Of a stretch of DNA of 64,000 nucleotides, positions 12,617 through 22,982 are shown one piece after another. The stretch is from the NCBI RefSeq assembly GCF_030936135.1, contig NC_082603.1:19558880-19622879 (forward strand), written 5' to 3'. A model generated the notes under the pieces. It saw nothing but the letters and a program-made list of their open reading frames with translations. It was not told the origin of the DNA and made no database searches. The DNA comes from Gavia stellata (lineage: Eukaryota; Chordata; Aves; Gaviiformes; Gaviidae). The stretch's first letter is position 1, and each line of letters starts with the position of its first letter. The translations under genes were made by a program, and so were the position numbers.

Positions 12617-15600
12617 ATGCACAACCAGTCAATTTTCATTTAGTGGAGTATTTGGATGTCTCTGGTTTTGTTAGGGTTTTGCTGTGTTTTAAACCATTTC
12701 CTTTGATAATAATCTCCACTCAGAACTTAAAAAAGGCATTGTAACTTCCAATAATTCAATTTCAAAGGCACATCGCAGACATGAAAATTTTAGTTACTTT
12801 CTCCATGAACAGAAGTAGAAAATGGACAGGAAAAACAAAGGGAGCATTGCCATGGCATTATGCCATAATGTCATTGTTTTAGTTGCTCTATCACAGAGTA
12901 AATAAAGACATTAAAAGTAGCTTCTTCTGATTTCCAGTAGTGCTACCACTTTTCCTTTTACAGTGCCAAGCACATTACTGAAACCTGCTAGGTATCTGAG
13001 TATTGAAATTACTTAATCTCCCTTCCTTTGTAGAAAAACAACGATATGGAAGAACAGGACCTCAAACTCCTTTAAAGGCTTTCTCCTGAGTTTCTCAGCC
13101 TTGAACTAATCCCCTACCTCACAGCTACCATTACCAAATCTGTAATATTGCATTAATTCACAAAGATGATGATCATGGCACTTGCATTTCTTTGGCTGTC
13201 CAACAAACCATTTCTATCCTGAACATCTGATTGTAATTGTGGCTCTCTTCCAGGATTTCCCTGGAGGATGGTATTGTAAGTCTTTGGGCTCTTCAACTCA
13301 AATTTGTGCATTAAAAAGTAACATACATAGATATGTACTGGCCCAAACCTGACCTTTTTCCAATGGAGAATCTAGAAAGATGCAGTGCCTTACACGGCAA
13401 TTACCTCATCCACTGCAGTACGTGGCTGGAGGGACTGAAGGTGTACGCTTCATCTGATTTCTCAAGTCCGTTTCATCTCTCAGAACTGCCCTCAAAATAT
13501 CTCTAACAAAAATATCCCCTTGCCAGAAAACTCTTCAGAAGAGCACCTGCTACTAGAAACGAAGGCACAGGCTCTCACCGCATCACTAATTCTCAAACCT
13601 ATTTCACTAAAAGCATGAGGCCAGCAAACTAGGTACGACAAGTTTCTCTTGCGCAGCCTGCCAGAAAAGAAAAAGAAATTTTAAAACGTTGTGCCTTTTA
13701 TTTCCACTGTTAGAAACAGATGTTGGAGTGCCAGCGAAAAGGGGTGAGATCAAGCTTCAGAGCCCATTAGCAAGTCTGAACTGACTTGGTATGTGCTTGG
13801 GAACATGCACAGTTCTGTATTAGTCAAAATTCAGGCATTACCAATTTCATAGAAAATGCAACAGCAGCAGCTGCAACACTTCTTGCCAAAAAAGTTATAA
13901 ATAAATCTAAAAATCACAAACAACAACATAATAAATAAATAAAATAAAATTCATACAATTGCTGTTTATTACACTTTTCAATGGGAAGTACAAGTGTAGT
14001 ATGGGAGTAGTTTAAAATTTATTCTGAAAGTGTCTGGAATGACCAGAAGCGTGGTGAAGGGGAATGGTGAGGGGGAACTAAACGAAAAAGTAGGATAGAA
14101 CCAGCAAGGCAAAGTGGAAGAATGCTTCACTGGCTGGAGATGTACTGAGGAAGCAGCATTAAAACTCTTATTTCAGGAATCCCAGTACACAAGAAAATAG
14201 CTTCTGAAAGAATGCCTCGGGCTACTCAGCGGAAAATAATAACTATTGGGCAATGGAGCTATATATAAAAGCAATGCTAGTAAATTATTTGCATAGCTGT
14301 GTGCAGCCAGAACTGCCAACAATCACAAACTACTCTTTACAAATTAAGTTCAAGTATAAATAATATACTAAGGAACCAGGCATGCTATATTATGAGGGAC
14401 AACTTAAGAAGTTTTCTGAGGGATTTTTCCAAACACATGCAACTGGCAGGCCTACTGACAGGAGATTTTTAAATTTTTTTGCAAATGAAGGAAATATAAG
14501 ATGCCTATTATTTCAACATCCCCAAGAAGTAGAAACTCTTGTATTTCTAGAAAGCATAAGATGTAATCACTGAGAAATTAAATCATTTAACTTCAAAGGA
14601 ACAGTGGTTTGTTAGGTACTTGCACAGTGCTTAGAAGGATACTACCACAGCAAGGGCCACAGGCGCTAGGAAACTACCTTAAAAAAAATAAAATAATAAT
14701 CTGGCAATCAATGAATGATCAATTAAATTTTCTTTCCCGGGTTTAGGAAAAGAGCCTTAGCCTTTCAAATTATTCGCATGTTTTCTAACAACAAATTTCT
14801 TTAAAAATTGAAATATTAAGAATTTTTTTCAAATGACAGAATTCAAGGTGCTGAATTAACAGCTATGAGCCAGAAGTTTGTTTATCACTTAGCAGAAGAA
14901 ATACTCCCACAGTACAGCTAACCAGCGTTTCAGCATGATCTGAAGCAATAATCTGAAACAGTAATAAAGTTGTTCAATCCTTGCTCTCCCTGTTATGGTA
15001 TATTATGTCACTCAGACACGAACTGTTTTCAAAATCCAATATGTAAGTGTCACTAAACAGCTAGAAAGTAGCAGTATTACTTCACTTTCACCCCACCAAA
15101 GATTAATCCTTCCCCATCTGCTACCCTCACCTTCTCTGATCAATCCTACAGACTCTTCCTTGAATGAGGAGGCACTGTCTCCCCCTACCCCTCTGGCCAA
15201 CCTTGAAGTGCTTCTAGTACTTGCTATTGTAGAATAAAATTAATTTAACAAAAGAACTAGAACACATACAAACCACCCTCTTCTATCCCTTCTCCCCACC
15301 AATGCATTACAAAATTTTGGGGAGGGAAGAGAAGAGATGGTTGGATTACTTCCAGCTGGATTGTTTTTTTGATCCAACTCACCACGAAATGGCAATGCAG
15401 GAGATTGTATGGTGTATGTTTAATGCCAGGTCAGTTTAAACCAGAGACAGAGCTGTACCCACCAGGCTTCTAAAAACCAAAGGGGATGGTCAGACATCAT
15501 TTCTGTTCCAGAATGACTGTGCAAACCTCAACATTTGCCTTTCACATGCAATATTCTCTATCAGGGCTGTGCGTTCCTAGAGCTAATGGACAAGTACCTA

Positions 15601-16535
15601 CACCAGGCTTACATAAAAACATGGCTGGCACCTAAGGACAGCTTAGTCTGGAGAGAATGCCGATTTAGCTGCCCTTGCATGTAAACTTGAAAATAATATG
15701 AAAGATGAATAGCTGTATGTACAAATTTCACCAAAAAAGTACTTGAAACTGGATTCTGACTGGGCTCTGCTTGTGATTTCACCACTACAAACTATTTGTA
15801 AAGAGCTTAAGAAATCAAACAACTGCAGAGAAGTTACAATGAATATTTTATTTTCTTTATTTTTCTAATTAGAGGGTTATCTTTTATATGAAGAAACTCA
15901 GAGGTTTACAAATACCTTTTTAAATTATAGTAGGATCATAATAATCTCATCACAGAGAAAAAAAGCAACGTCAGCATTTGTGATGGTCATTTGCTTCTAT
16001 CTCCTGTACTTTTCAACTTAAAAAAGAAAAGTTTGCCAGGGTGACTGAGTTTTACCTATATAAAGGCTTACACGAAGAAAGAGGTTCCCATTCTTTTTTT
16101 GCCAATTCCCAATTGTTCCAATTTTATGTTATAGGCAAGATATTTTAAGATGTTGAACTAAAATTAACCCATCCCCCCCAATTGTTCAGTATAGAAACAA
16201 GAGTCGCTCATATGTGAAGACATGGGATAAAACACTTTCTATCAGAAAGTATGATTGAGTATTATTAGAACTGCTGGTAAGATTGGGGAATTATTTTATT
16301 TGCTATCAAATCTGAAGTCATTTGGCTTTCCTAGTCATAGCCTAATTCTTACAATTACTTTCCAAGATGACAGTTTATCATCTGACTTATCAACGCAAAC
16401 CATAGCATAGTTCAAAATCCAGTACCCAAACAATATGCAGTGTGACTTCTAACATAAAGCGCCCACTGAAACACAAATGAAAGACCAAAAGAACTACTTT
16501 GTCATTATCATCAAATCATAATATCACTGCCTCTT

Positions 16536-16569
16536 CACACACACATGCACACACACTCACACACACCCC
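16536..16569 (+). repeat. (CA)n microsatellite, interrupted
   Basis: CACACACA units interrupted by TG and CT. It is a simple repeat in the HS2ST1 intron, about 2.2 kb downstream of exon 1. Confidence 0.7.
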
Positions 16570-18727
16570 ATTCTTTTGGGGGGCAGGGAGAAAGATTGAA
16601 ATTCAAGAACGTTAGGCCAACTAATTACTTTCTTCAGAGAAAACCATTTTCCATATTACAGCTCAGTAGAAATATCACCAACCATGATTGTAAAAAAATT
16701 TTCTGTTACAAAATCTTAACACTTGCTAGCCATAAAAGACATACCAAACACGTAAAAAGGAAGACGTTCAGATAGCTAGAAGCTTTTTAACAAAGCATGC
16801 TCTCACGTTCAAAAAACAGAACCTGAGCTCAAAGCTATTGCAGAAAGCTCTTTTCCCCCTCCTTACACAGGTTTTAGAGAATCACTAAGTTCCTCACAAA
16901 GCAAATCTTTCCATCATGCTTTTAATAAACTTTAAAATCGTTTTCCCTTCTCCTTAAGAAATAAAATCAGCAGAACATAGTAATTAGATTCTTGTCCCAA
17001 AGCAGTATGAGCTGTGTATTTTAATTGCCTAAATATGTAACTTAATCATGCCCATTGCATATATATTAAGGAGGAAGAGGAAGCTTTACCAGTAAAATTC
17101 TTTATTCTCACATGCATTATGTTAATCTTTTCATGCCAGGAGTTAGATTTCCCTAAAGTAACATACACTGCCAGCAATAGAGACACTGAAGCCACTGGTA
17201 CCAACCAACCAGTTTAAAACAGACAGATACACAATTCCACTGAACCTTGAGCAATATCTTAATACCTGTTTGAATTATCTTCCAATTTAATTAATTTTCT
17301 TCTTCAAATTTTTCTTGACAGTTATTGAGATCCTGCAAAAATGATGCTTCTAGGATAACTGGTACGAACTTTCAGTTGAAAAATATGCAGAGTAAGAGTG
17401 TCCCGTAACTCAAGCAGTCAACCAGTTCCATTTCCAGGGTCCTAATCTCTAATATCCAGTGCAGAGAGAGCAAGGTGGAAAAGAAATGCTGAGAAGTAAG
17501 ATCCCAATGGCATTCATACAGCTCAACATTAAGGTATGCTGACTGTCTCTGTTAGAAGCTCACTGTTAAACTTCCCACGTCACTCAAAGTCCACTTCTAG
17601 TTTTAACACCAGTAGGAACATGACGTGCATTTTTCTTCCTACAAACTTGAAGCATTCGTAGTCCTAAGTATCTTAATACAGTCAAATAATATAAGAAAAC
17701 AAATCAACAGTGTTTGTAAACCAGTCCCTGCACTTGTGTACACCAGAAGTCTCAGCGCTCTGTTTTCACAACTCCTAGGCACGACAAACTAGGTTCAGAG
17801 TGGCATTTTTTCACATCCTTGAGACCCTTAAATGAAAAATCTACACAAGTTCTGCAGCCTTACGTACAACAGACAAAGTAGTAAGATGTTACCTACCAGG
17901 CAGATGCTACTCTAAAAAGGTCGTTTTAAGGCAGGAAAAGCAAAAGAAATCTTAACACAAGAGCTTTCAAGTTCATCATTATTCTGTTTAACTACAGGTC
18001 AGTGACAGCCTAGGAGATCACTAACTACACTCAGTAAACTGCAGAAAATAACATCTTACATTCAATGAGAGTAAAACAAATTAACCATCTGTCCTTAAGA
18101 ACAATGTCGTTACTTTTTTTTTTTAAACACTGTGCTTTCCTTCACAATGCCAAACCTTAGTAAAACGTTTGAAGTAGAAATTAAATGTGAAGAAGATGAT
18201 AATTCGTTGCAGCAGCAGCAGAACCAGACTCACTTTCGGCACCACTCCTGCTTCTCTTCTCCCTCCCCAGGTGCCCGTCAGCAGGCAGGCGCAGGCCAGC
18301 CGCTGCTCCCAAGAAGACCCGTTTAGACACGCTGCAGAAATATTTACCTTTCCAACACCGGTCTCTCCCAGGTCTCATGACCTCGCAAAACACACGTACG
18401 AATGAACTCAAAGGCCAAGGCTGCTGCCTGTGCTGCTGCCAGCCCCTTCTGCAGAGTCCCCAGACAGTACTGATCAGGTCCGCGACCGTTCCGGGCAGGT
18501 AACACAAGGCGCCGCACGGCAGAAGTAGCCAGCGGTGCGCGTCCCCCCGCCCCGGCCAGGCGGCACGGCGAGGCGGGCCAGCCGGACTGCCAACCCTTCG
18601 CGCTCCCGCCGCCGGTCCGGCTGCCCGCGCCGCCGCCTCCCCCTCCCCTGCCTCCCGGCGCCGTGCCCCGGCCCCCGGCCCGGCCCGTTCCGCCCCAGGC
18701 CCCCGGCCGCGCCCCGCCGCCGCTCAC

Positions 18728-18851
18728 CCAGCTTGCCGCGGGACTCCTCCAGCTTCTGGATCTGGTTCTCCAGGAAAAGCACGGCCACCCCGAAGACCAG
18801 CACCGCCAGCAGCTGCAACTTGGGCGGCAGCATAATCCTGAGCAGCCCCAT
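18728..18851 (-). CDS. HS2ST1: HS2ST1 exon 1: heparan sulfate 2-O-sulfotransferase 1, N-terminus
   Basis: HS2ST1 transfers sulfate from PAPS to the 2-O position of iduronic (and some glucuronic) acid in heparan sulfate, in the Golgi. It is a type II membrane protein. This exon encodes 41 codons plus one base. Residues 1-11 (MGLLRIMLPPK) are the short cytosolic tail. Residues 12-28 are a Leu/Val-rich signal anchor. ENQIQKLEESRGKL begins the luminal stem, with coiled-coil character. The start at 18851 gives the known HS2ST N-terminus, almost identical to the mammalian protein as I recall it. The exon ends AAG-CTG-G before GTGAGC, so a phase-1 junction leads into the expected Glu-Arg of exon 2. 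The catalytic sulfotransferase domain lies in later exons outside the window. A (GCT)5 run sits directly upstream of the ATG. Confidence 0.96.
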
Positions 18852-18882
18852 GAGCAGCAGCAGCAGCGCCGCCCGCCCGGGA

Positions 18883-18891
18883 TCACGGCAT
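18883..18891 (-). other. Minimal upstream ORF (ATG-CCG-TGA) in HS2ST1 leader
   Basis: On the minus strand the sequence reads ATG CCG TGA, with its stop 31 bases before the HS2ST1 start codon. It would be a two-codon uORF if the transcript begins upstream of 18891. The TSS is not known, so its presence in the mRNA is an inference. Confidence 0.45.
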
Positions 18892-19220
18892 AACGCGGGG
18901 CCCGGCCGCGGAGGCCGGCGGGAGCCGGGGCCGCCGCCGCCGCCGCAGGGACGGCGCGAGCGAGGGGAGGCGAAGGGAGCGCGGCTGGGGGCGCGCGACA
19001 GGGCCCGCCGCCGCTCTCACATCGCCCCGCGGACTGCCCGCCCGCCCGGCCCTCACCGCCCCCCGCGCCCGTCACCAACCGCCGCGCGGCGGCCACCAGC
19101 GCACCCCTCCCCCGCCTGCGTGTGCTGCTCAGCAACCGAACGCCCAACCGCGCGCCCGGCCCCCGCCACCGTCGCCGCCGCCGATTGCCGGCGGCGGGAC
19201 CCGCCCCCGCGCCCTCCGCC

Positions 19221-19422
19221 ATTGGGCGGTGCTACCGCCACCCCGCCTCTCTCGCAAGTGGATTGGACCCGCTCAGGCGACGCCCCGCCCACAGGGCGTT
19301 GACTCCTCCTCCTCCCCCCTCAGCTCTGAGCCGCCGGACCGAGGCGATGTCCCGCCTACATGCGACCCTTGGTGATTGTGAGGCCCTTCTTGAAGTCCCG
19401 CCCACCTGCCCACCCTCATTGG
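19221..19422 (-). promoter_or_regulatory. Three inverted CCAAT boxes in the shared promoter
   Basis: ATTGG on the plus strand (CCAAT on the minus) occurs at 19221-19225, 19262-19266 and 19418-19422, with GC boxes between. Such sites commonly bind NF-Y in CpG-island promoters. Binding here is inferred. Confidence 0.55.
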
Positions 19423-19748
19423 GCACAGGCACCGCGGCACTTGGGAAAGGCACAATAATATTGCTCAGACCGGCTGTCAATCGCTGGGGCCAAGGGCCTA
19501 TCTGCGGGTTGGCAGCAACTCTCCGGAACGAGAAAGGATTTTATTCAGGGTTGTTTCGGCAATGCCTGACTAAGGCTGGGGAACGGCAGCTACTCTAGCC
19601 ACGCTGTGAAGCGCTACTCTGAACTGACTAAAATAGCTTTGCTCTAGGCTTCCCACAGAGGTTCTGGATTAGCTGTTTCTGCTTGTGGTGCCAGGGATTG
19701 GGAGCAAGTCTGCGCTCTCTCCGTCAGGCAGTGTGTCGGGCATCCGTG

Positions 19749-19829
19749 ATGGGTGAGGTCCTTCAGCGACCTCCCGGCGACGCTGGCAGGAGCGTTCCGG
19801 CACCAAGATGGCGGCGGCCGCCGAGCTAA
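19749..19829 (+). other. Upstream ORF overlapping the SELENOF start codon
   Basis: An ATG at 19749-19751 opens a 26-codon frame that ends at TAA 19827-19829. It is out of frame with, and overlaps, the SELENOF start at 19808. It would matter only if transcription starts upstream of 19749. The ATG is followed by GG, a fair Kozak context. Confidence 0.4.
19804..19815 (+). promoter_or_regulatory. YY1-type element overlapping the SELENOF initiator codon
   Basis: CAAGATGGCGGC matches the YY1 consensus AAGATGGCGGC. Such elements often lie just downstream of the TSS in TATA-less promoters, frequently over the start codon. This suggests the main SELENOF TSS lies a short way upstream. It also gives the ATG a strong Kozak context (A at -3, G at +4). 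Confidence 0.6.
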
Positions 19830-19876
19830 CGGCTGTGGGGCGTTGCTGGTTCTGGTTGTTAGTGGGGCTGCAGGCG
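19808..19876 (+). CDS. SELENOF: SELENOF exon 1: start and signal peptide
   Basis: This exon has 23 codons, MAAAAELTAVGRCWFWLLVGL then Gln-Ala, ending in phase 0 before donor GTGAGA. It forms the N-terminal ER signal peptide: a short polar head, then a hydrophobic core (WFWLLVGL). The start was chosen because its context is strong, the frame joins exon 2 correctly, and the end LQA matches the end of the family's exon 1 (LQAVSAFGAE in the human form as I recall it). No in-frame upstream ATG was found close by. Signal-peptide residues vary between species, so the identity of this exon rests mainly on position, frame and splice site. Confidence 0.88.
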
Positions 19877-22814
19877 GTGAGAGGCCGTTCCGGTTTATTT
19901 GCGCTCGGGGCTGAGTGTGGCTGCGATTTTTTGAGAGGAAGAGGGAGGGTGTAAGGGGGGGTGGGGCGGGGCGGTAGTGAGACGTGTCCCATAGCGGCAG
20001 GCGGAGGCAGCGGGCCTTGCCTTGCCCATCCCATCCCGAGGCGTCGTCTGGTGCCTCGTCCCTCTCCTGCCTCTGTGGCTGCCTCTTTTGCTCTCTGTGT
20101 CGAAGACTATTTTCTGTTTCTGTCCTCTTCCCTCCTGCTGTTGCTGACTCTACTCCACCAGACTGCGAGAGCCGCGTTTTGAAGCCTAAACCCCCCCCGC
20201 CTTGTCCCTCGCCTCGGCCCCGCTTTGCCCTGTTAGCTCGGAAAATGTGGCGATCGCTGCAGGTGTTGCAGTGATTCCTGAAATAAATTTACAGGCTTCC
20301 TCGGCCATTTTTAATGGGGTTTGTGTGTTGTTGCAAATCTCGTGACCCGGGTTATCTTTAACAACAAAGTTAAGAATGGGCTTGGAAAGTGAGACAGGGT
20401 GGCTTTTAATTTCTAACTGAAGGTTGTCCTGTGAAAGGCTGTCCCTCGAGGTGTTCCATAGATCAGCTCTCTTTATTTTAGTGCACCCGATGCCCTTAAA
20501 GTTCAGACCCACCTGAGCTCCAGACATACGAGGTTATATAAAAGATCTGTTCAAATGTTTTACTCTAACAGCTATTAAGTACTCCCTAAAACAATTTGTA
20601 TCCATGCTGCGTTTACTTTAATGTATTAAATTATCTAATGTGGAAGCAAAGCAGTTGTGTAACATGCATTTGTAGGTAAACCTTTAAAGGGCAGCATGCT
20701 GCTGAAATGAAGCACATCACTGTCTAAGTAGCTGAAATCATCTTGTTCTGATGGGAAATGGAAAATGTGAGGGTTCTTTCCTAACCCTAAACAGAAACAT
20801 TTACTATAATTAGTATACTTGCTATTTCAGGACAGTACAATAGTTACAGTACCAAAACTTGAGGAAAAATACTAGGGAGAGCCAGTTTCTTCTGCTTTTT
20901 TTTCTTCCCCCTCCCTATGGTTTTATTCTTAAGCTGTTTTGAGCTTGCTATGTAACCAGAACTTCTTTACTGAGGAATTCTCTTGTAATGGAGACTTACT
21001 TGCTTTCAAACACTGTTTGATTTTTGGTTGGTCCCGTCCCCCCCCCCCCCCCCAAATACAGGAGAGTATTGGCCTTAAATACGCAGATGTTCTAGAGCTC
21101 GTCTGGGGAAAGGTGTGAGGACTGTTGCTGGTGGAAGCAAAGTGACAACGCCAGTAATACCAGTTTTGCTCCCAGATGAACAGATTGAAAAGTCAGGAAA
21201 AGATGACAGTAAAATATAAAAGGGGTGGATGGCAAGCAGCAAGGTGCGAGAAAACTGTTTCAGCTACTGTCATCACCATTATTTTAAATAAGTGAATGAT
21301 AATTAAAATGTTGCTTTGGCAGTGCTTGGCATCCTCCTTAGTTTCGATACAACTGCAGTGGTGTTTTATTTCTTACTGCCAGTAACCCTCAGAAAGGATA
21401 AATAATAGATTATTCCAGTAGAATAGGGTCCCACTTTTGCTTGCCTGCTGTCATATATAGAAATTACTTCAGCAGTGTCCTGCAGCAAAAAGAAAAATAG
21501 CTTTCTGCCTGACAGAATAGTAATTTCAAAAGAATTTTCTGTATATTATACTTCTTTGTTCATGCTTTAACTTTTTTAGCAGAAACAGAGAAACAGAATA
21601 ATGAGGCACCTAATATATTTTCTACCAATTCCTAATGCATAGCATTTACTATCTGTCACATCAGTGACATGTCTTTGGCTATAGGTTGGCCACTTGAGAG
21701 GAGGAAATGGGTTTTGTCTCTACCTTACTTGGGTATGCTGTATATATTAAATGATGGTTGAATGTGAAGTGAAGTCTGATTTGCTGAAGGACAAACTTAG
21801 TTTTTCTTCTGTATTTTTCTGTTTGGCCCAGCATAATTCTTCTGATTCTTGGTCTGTTATCATCCAGTCCAGTTTGCTGGTATCACCTCACTCTTATCTG
21901 AACAGAGATGCTTGTTGATTGTTTTGTTGTTTTAGATGTTGCAGATTTTGCCCAAGGTCTTTCACCCAGACCTAGTTTTCCCAGATGCTTCTGTCTCCTT
22001 TCCCTCCTTTCTTAGTTTGCTCTCTCACTTACCCCTCCAGCATACAGCTGGAAGGAAAGGTCTTAAGCTAGGGTGTGAGAAATCCCTGTGTAGGGAGGTA
22101 GGAATGCGAAAACAAAACCCAAATATTATCTAAGTGCTGGGATAGTTGGTAAAATTGTTTTTGCTGCTCATTAAAAACAGAACTGGTGTTTTACGTAGAA
22201 GCCATGTGATTGAGTTGCCTACTTTAATGTATTGCTAGTAAATCAGAATTGCAGGTTTTTATCTACACTTCCACTTTTAGTATGCAATTTTCCTGTAATG
22301 TTAATGCAAACATGAAATTAAAACCCTACTTGTATGTCTTGTTGAGCAGTTTGGTCTGTTTCATTACTCCCTGGTTGTGCTTTTCCCAAGCTTAGCTGTT
22401 ATAGTTATTTTCTAAGCGTGTTTTTGGTGCTAAAAAAATTTACTGAAAGTGTTTTGAAAGAGCAGGCTTTAGAGACCTGTAGCCATGTGCATTTCAGCTG
22501 ATTCATTATGTTTGGTTTTTTCTTAATTTGGAGCTAGAAATACAAAAACAGTGGAGTTGTCAGAAGTGTATGTGAATTAATTTTGGTAGGTCTGATACCT
22601 TGAAATATATGTATTATGAGTATCTAGAATTTGCTATTAGTTTAAGACTGTTCTTCAAAATAAGGTGGTGTTTTGCAATTACAGGCAGACCATTAGGCGT
22701 TACTGTAAAATGGTTGCAAGAGACTTAGTTATTCTTCGTAATCATTAAAGCATTTTAAATCTTCCTTTTTTAAACAACTAATTTAATACTAAAGTATATT
22801 GTGTTGATTTTCAG
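19877..22814 (+). other. SELENOF: SELENOF intron 1
   Basis: The intron runs from donor GTGAGA to acceptor TTGATTTTCAG. The first 350 bases are still GC-rich (end of the CpG island, with GC boxes near 19961-19975). The rest is AT-rich and holds a run of 16 C at 21038-21053. No exon or RNA gene was seen. Confidence 0.85.
21038..21053 (+). repeat. C16 homopolymer
   Basis: Sixteen consecutive C lie in SELENOF intron 1 (G16 on the minus strand). It is length-unstable and error-prone in sequencing. Confidence 0.8.
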
Positions 22815-22982
22815 ATAAGTGTATATGGAGCACAGTTGTCATCAGAAGCTTGCAGAGAGCTGGGTTTCTCCAGTAACTTGCTATGCAGTTCTTGCAACCT
22901 TCTTGGACAGTTCAATCTGAACCAGTTGGATCCGTTCTGCAGGCAGTGCTGCCAAGAAGAAGCTCAGCTGGAAACTAGAAAG
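22815..22982 (+). CDS. SELENOF: SELENOF exon 2: Cys-rich UGGT-binding region
   Basis: This exon has 56 codons in phase 0 on both sides (residues 24-79). It carries SSEACRELGFSSNLLCSSC followed by NLLGQFNLNQLDPFCRQCC, then QEEAQLETRK. Six cysteines (36, 47, 50, 65, 68, 69) form the distinctive N-terminal Cys-rich domain of SELENOF that binds UGGT. The acceptor is TTTTCAG and the donor GTGGGT. Compared with the human protein as I recall it, all six Cys are kept, while several residues between them differ (Asn51, Asn59, Phe64, Gln67). The reading frame is intact and the exon is clearly functional. Confidence 0.97.

Larger units (their letters stand above)
1..18727 (-). other. HS2ST1: HS2ST1 intron 1 (partial; runs off the left edge)
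   Basis: This is the sequence downstream, on the minus strand, of the exon 1 donor (GTGAGC, read from 18727 leftward). I looked for later HS2ST1 exons, such as the one carrying the PAPS-binding VPKTASTSF motif, and saw none, so intron 1 is at least 18.7 kb here. The known gene has a very long first intron, which fits. The stretch is AT-rich. It holds a CR1 fragment (2080-2184), short microsatellites and homopolymer runs, and scattered ORFs of 60-135 codons with no recognisable product. That this is one uninterrupted intron is an inference from gene identity, not something the window proves. Confidence 0.75.
18450..20060. promoter_or_regulatory. CpG island / bidirectional promoter of HS2ST1 and SELENOF
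   Basis: GC content and CpG density jump sharply here against AT-rich flanks. The island covers HS2ST1 exon 1 (minus strand) and SELENOF exon 1 (plus strand), whose start codons at 18851 and 19808 are divergent and 957 bp apart. Between them are three ATTGG pentamers (inverted CCAAT boxes, 19221-19225, 19262-19266, 19418-19422) and GC boxes such as 19283-19290 and 19396-19406. No TATA box stands out. This is the usual make-up of a housekeeping bidirectional promoter, with NF-Y and Sp1 as the likely binders. The transcription start sites cannot be fixed from sequence alone. Long ORFs across this region are products of stop-codon-poor GC-rich DNA. Confidence 0.88.

Noticed and set aside
13165..13240. 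ATGATGA followed by CTGA, considered as box C/D snoRNA
   Set aside because: No terminal stem could be formed around the boxes.
18344..19222. 292-codon minus-strand ORF across the CpG island
   Set aside because: It is rich in Arg, Gly and Ala, as expected from stop-poor GC-rich DNA. It is out of frame with the real HS2ST1 start at 18851 and runs through the exon 1 donor.
18535..19302. 255-codon plus-strand ORF antisense to HS2ST1 exon 1
   Set aside because: It is a Pro/Arg-rich shadow of the GC-rich promoter with no domain or recognisable family. It starts inside HS2ST1 exon 1 intronic flank and has no supported transcript.
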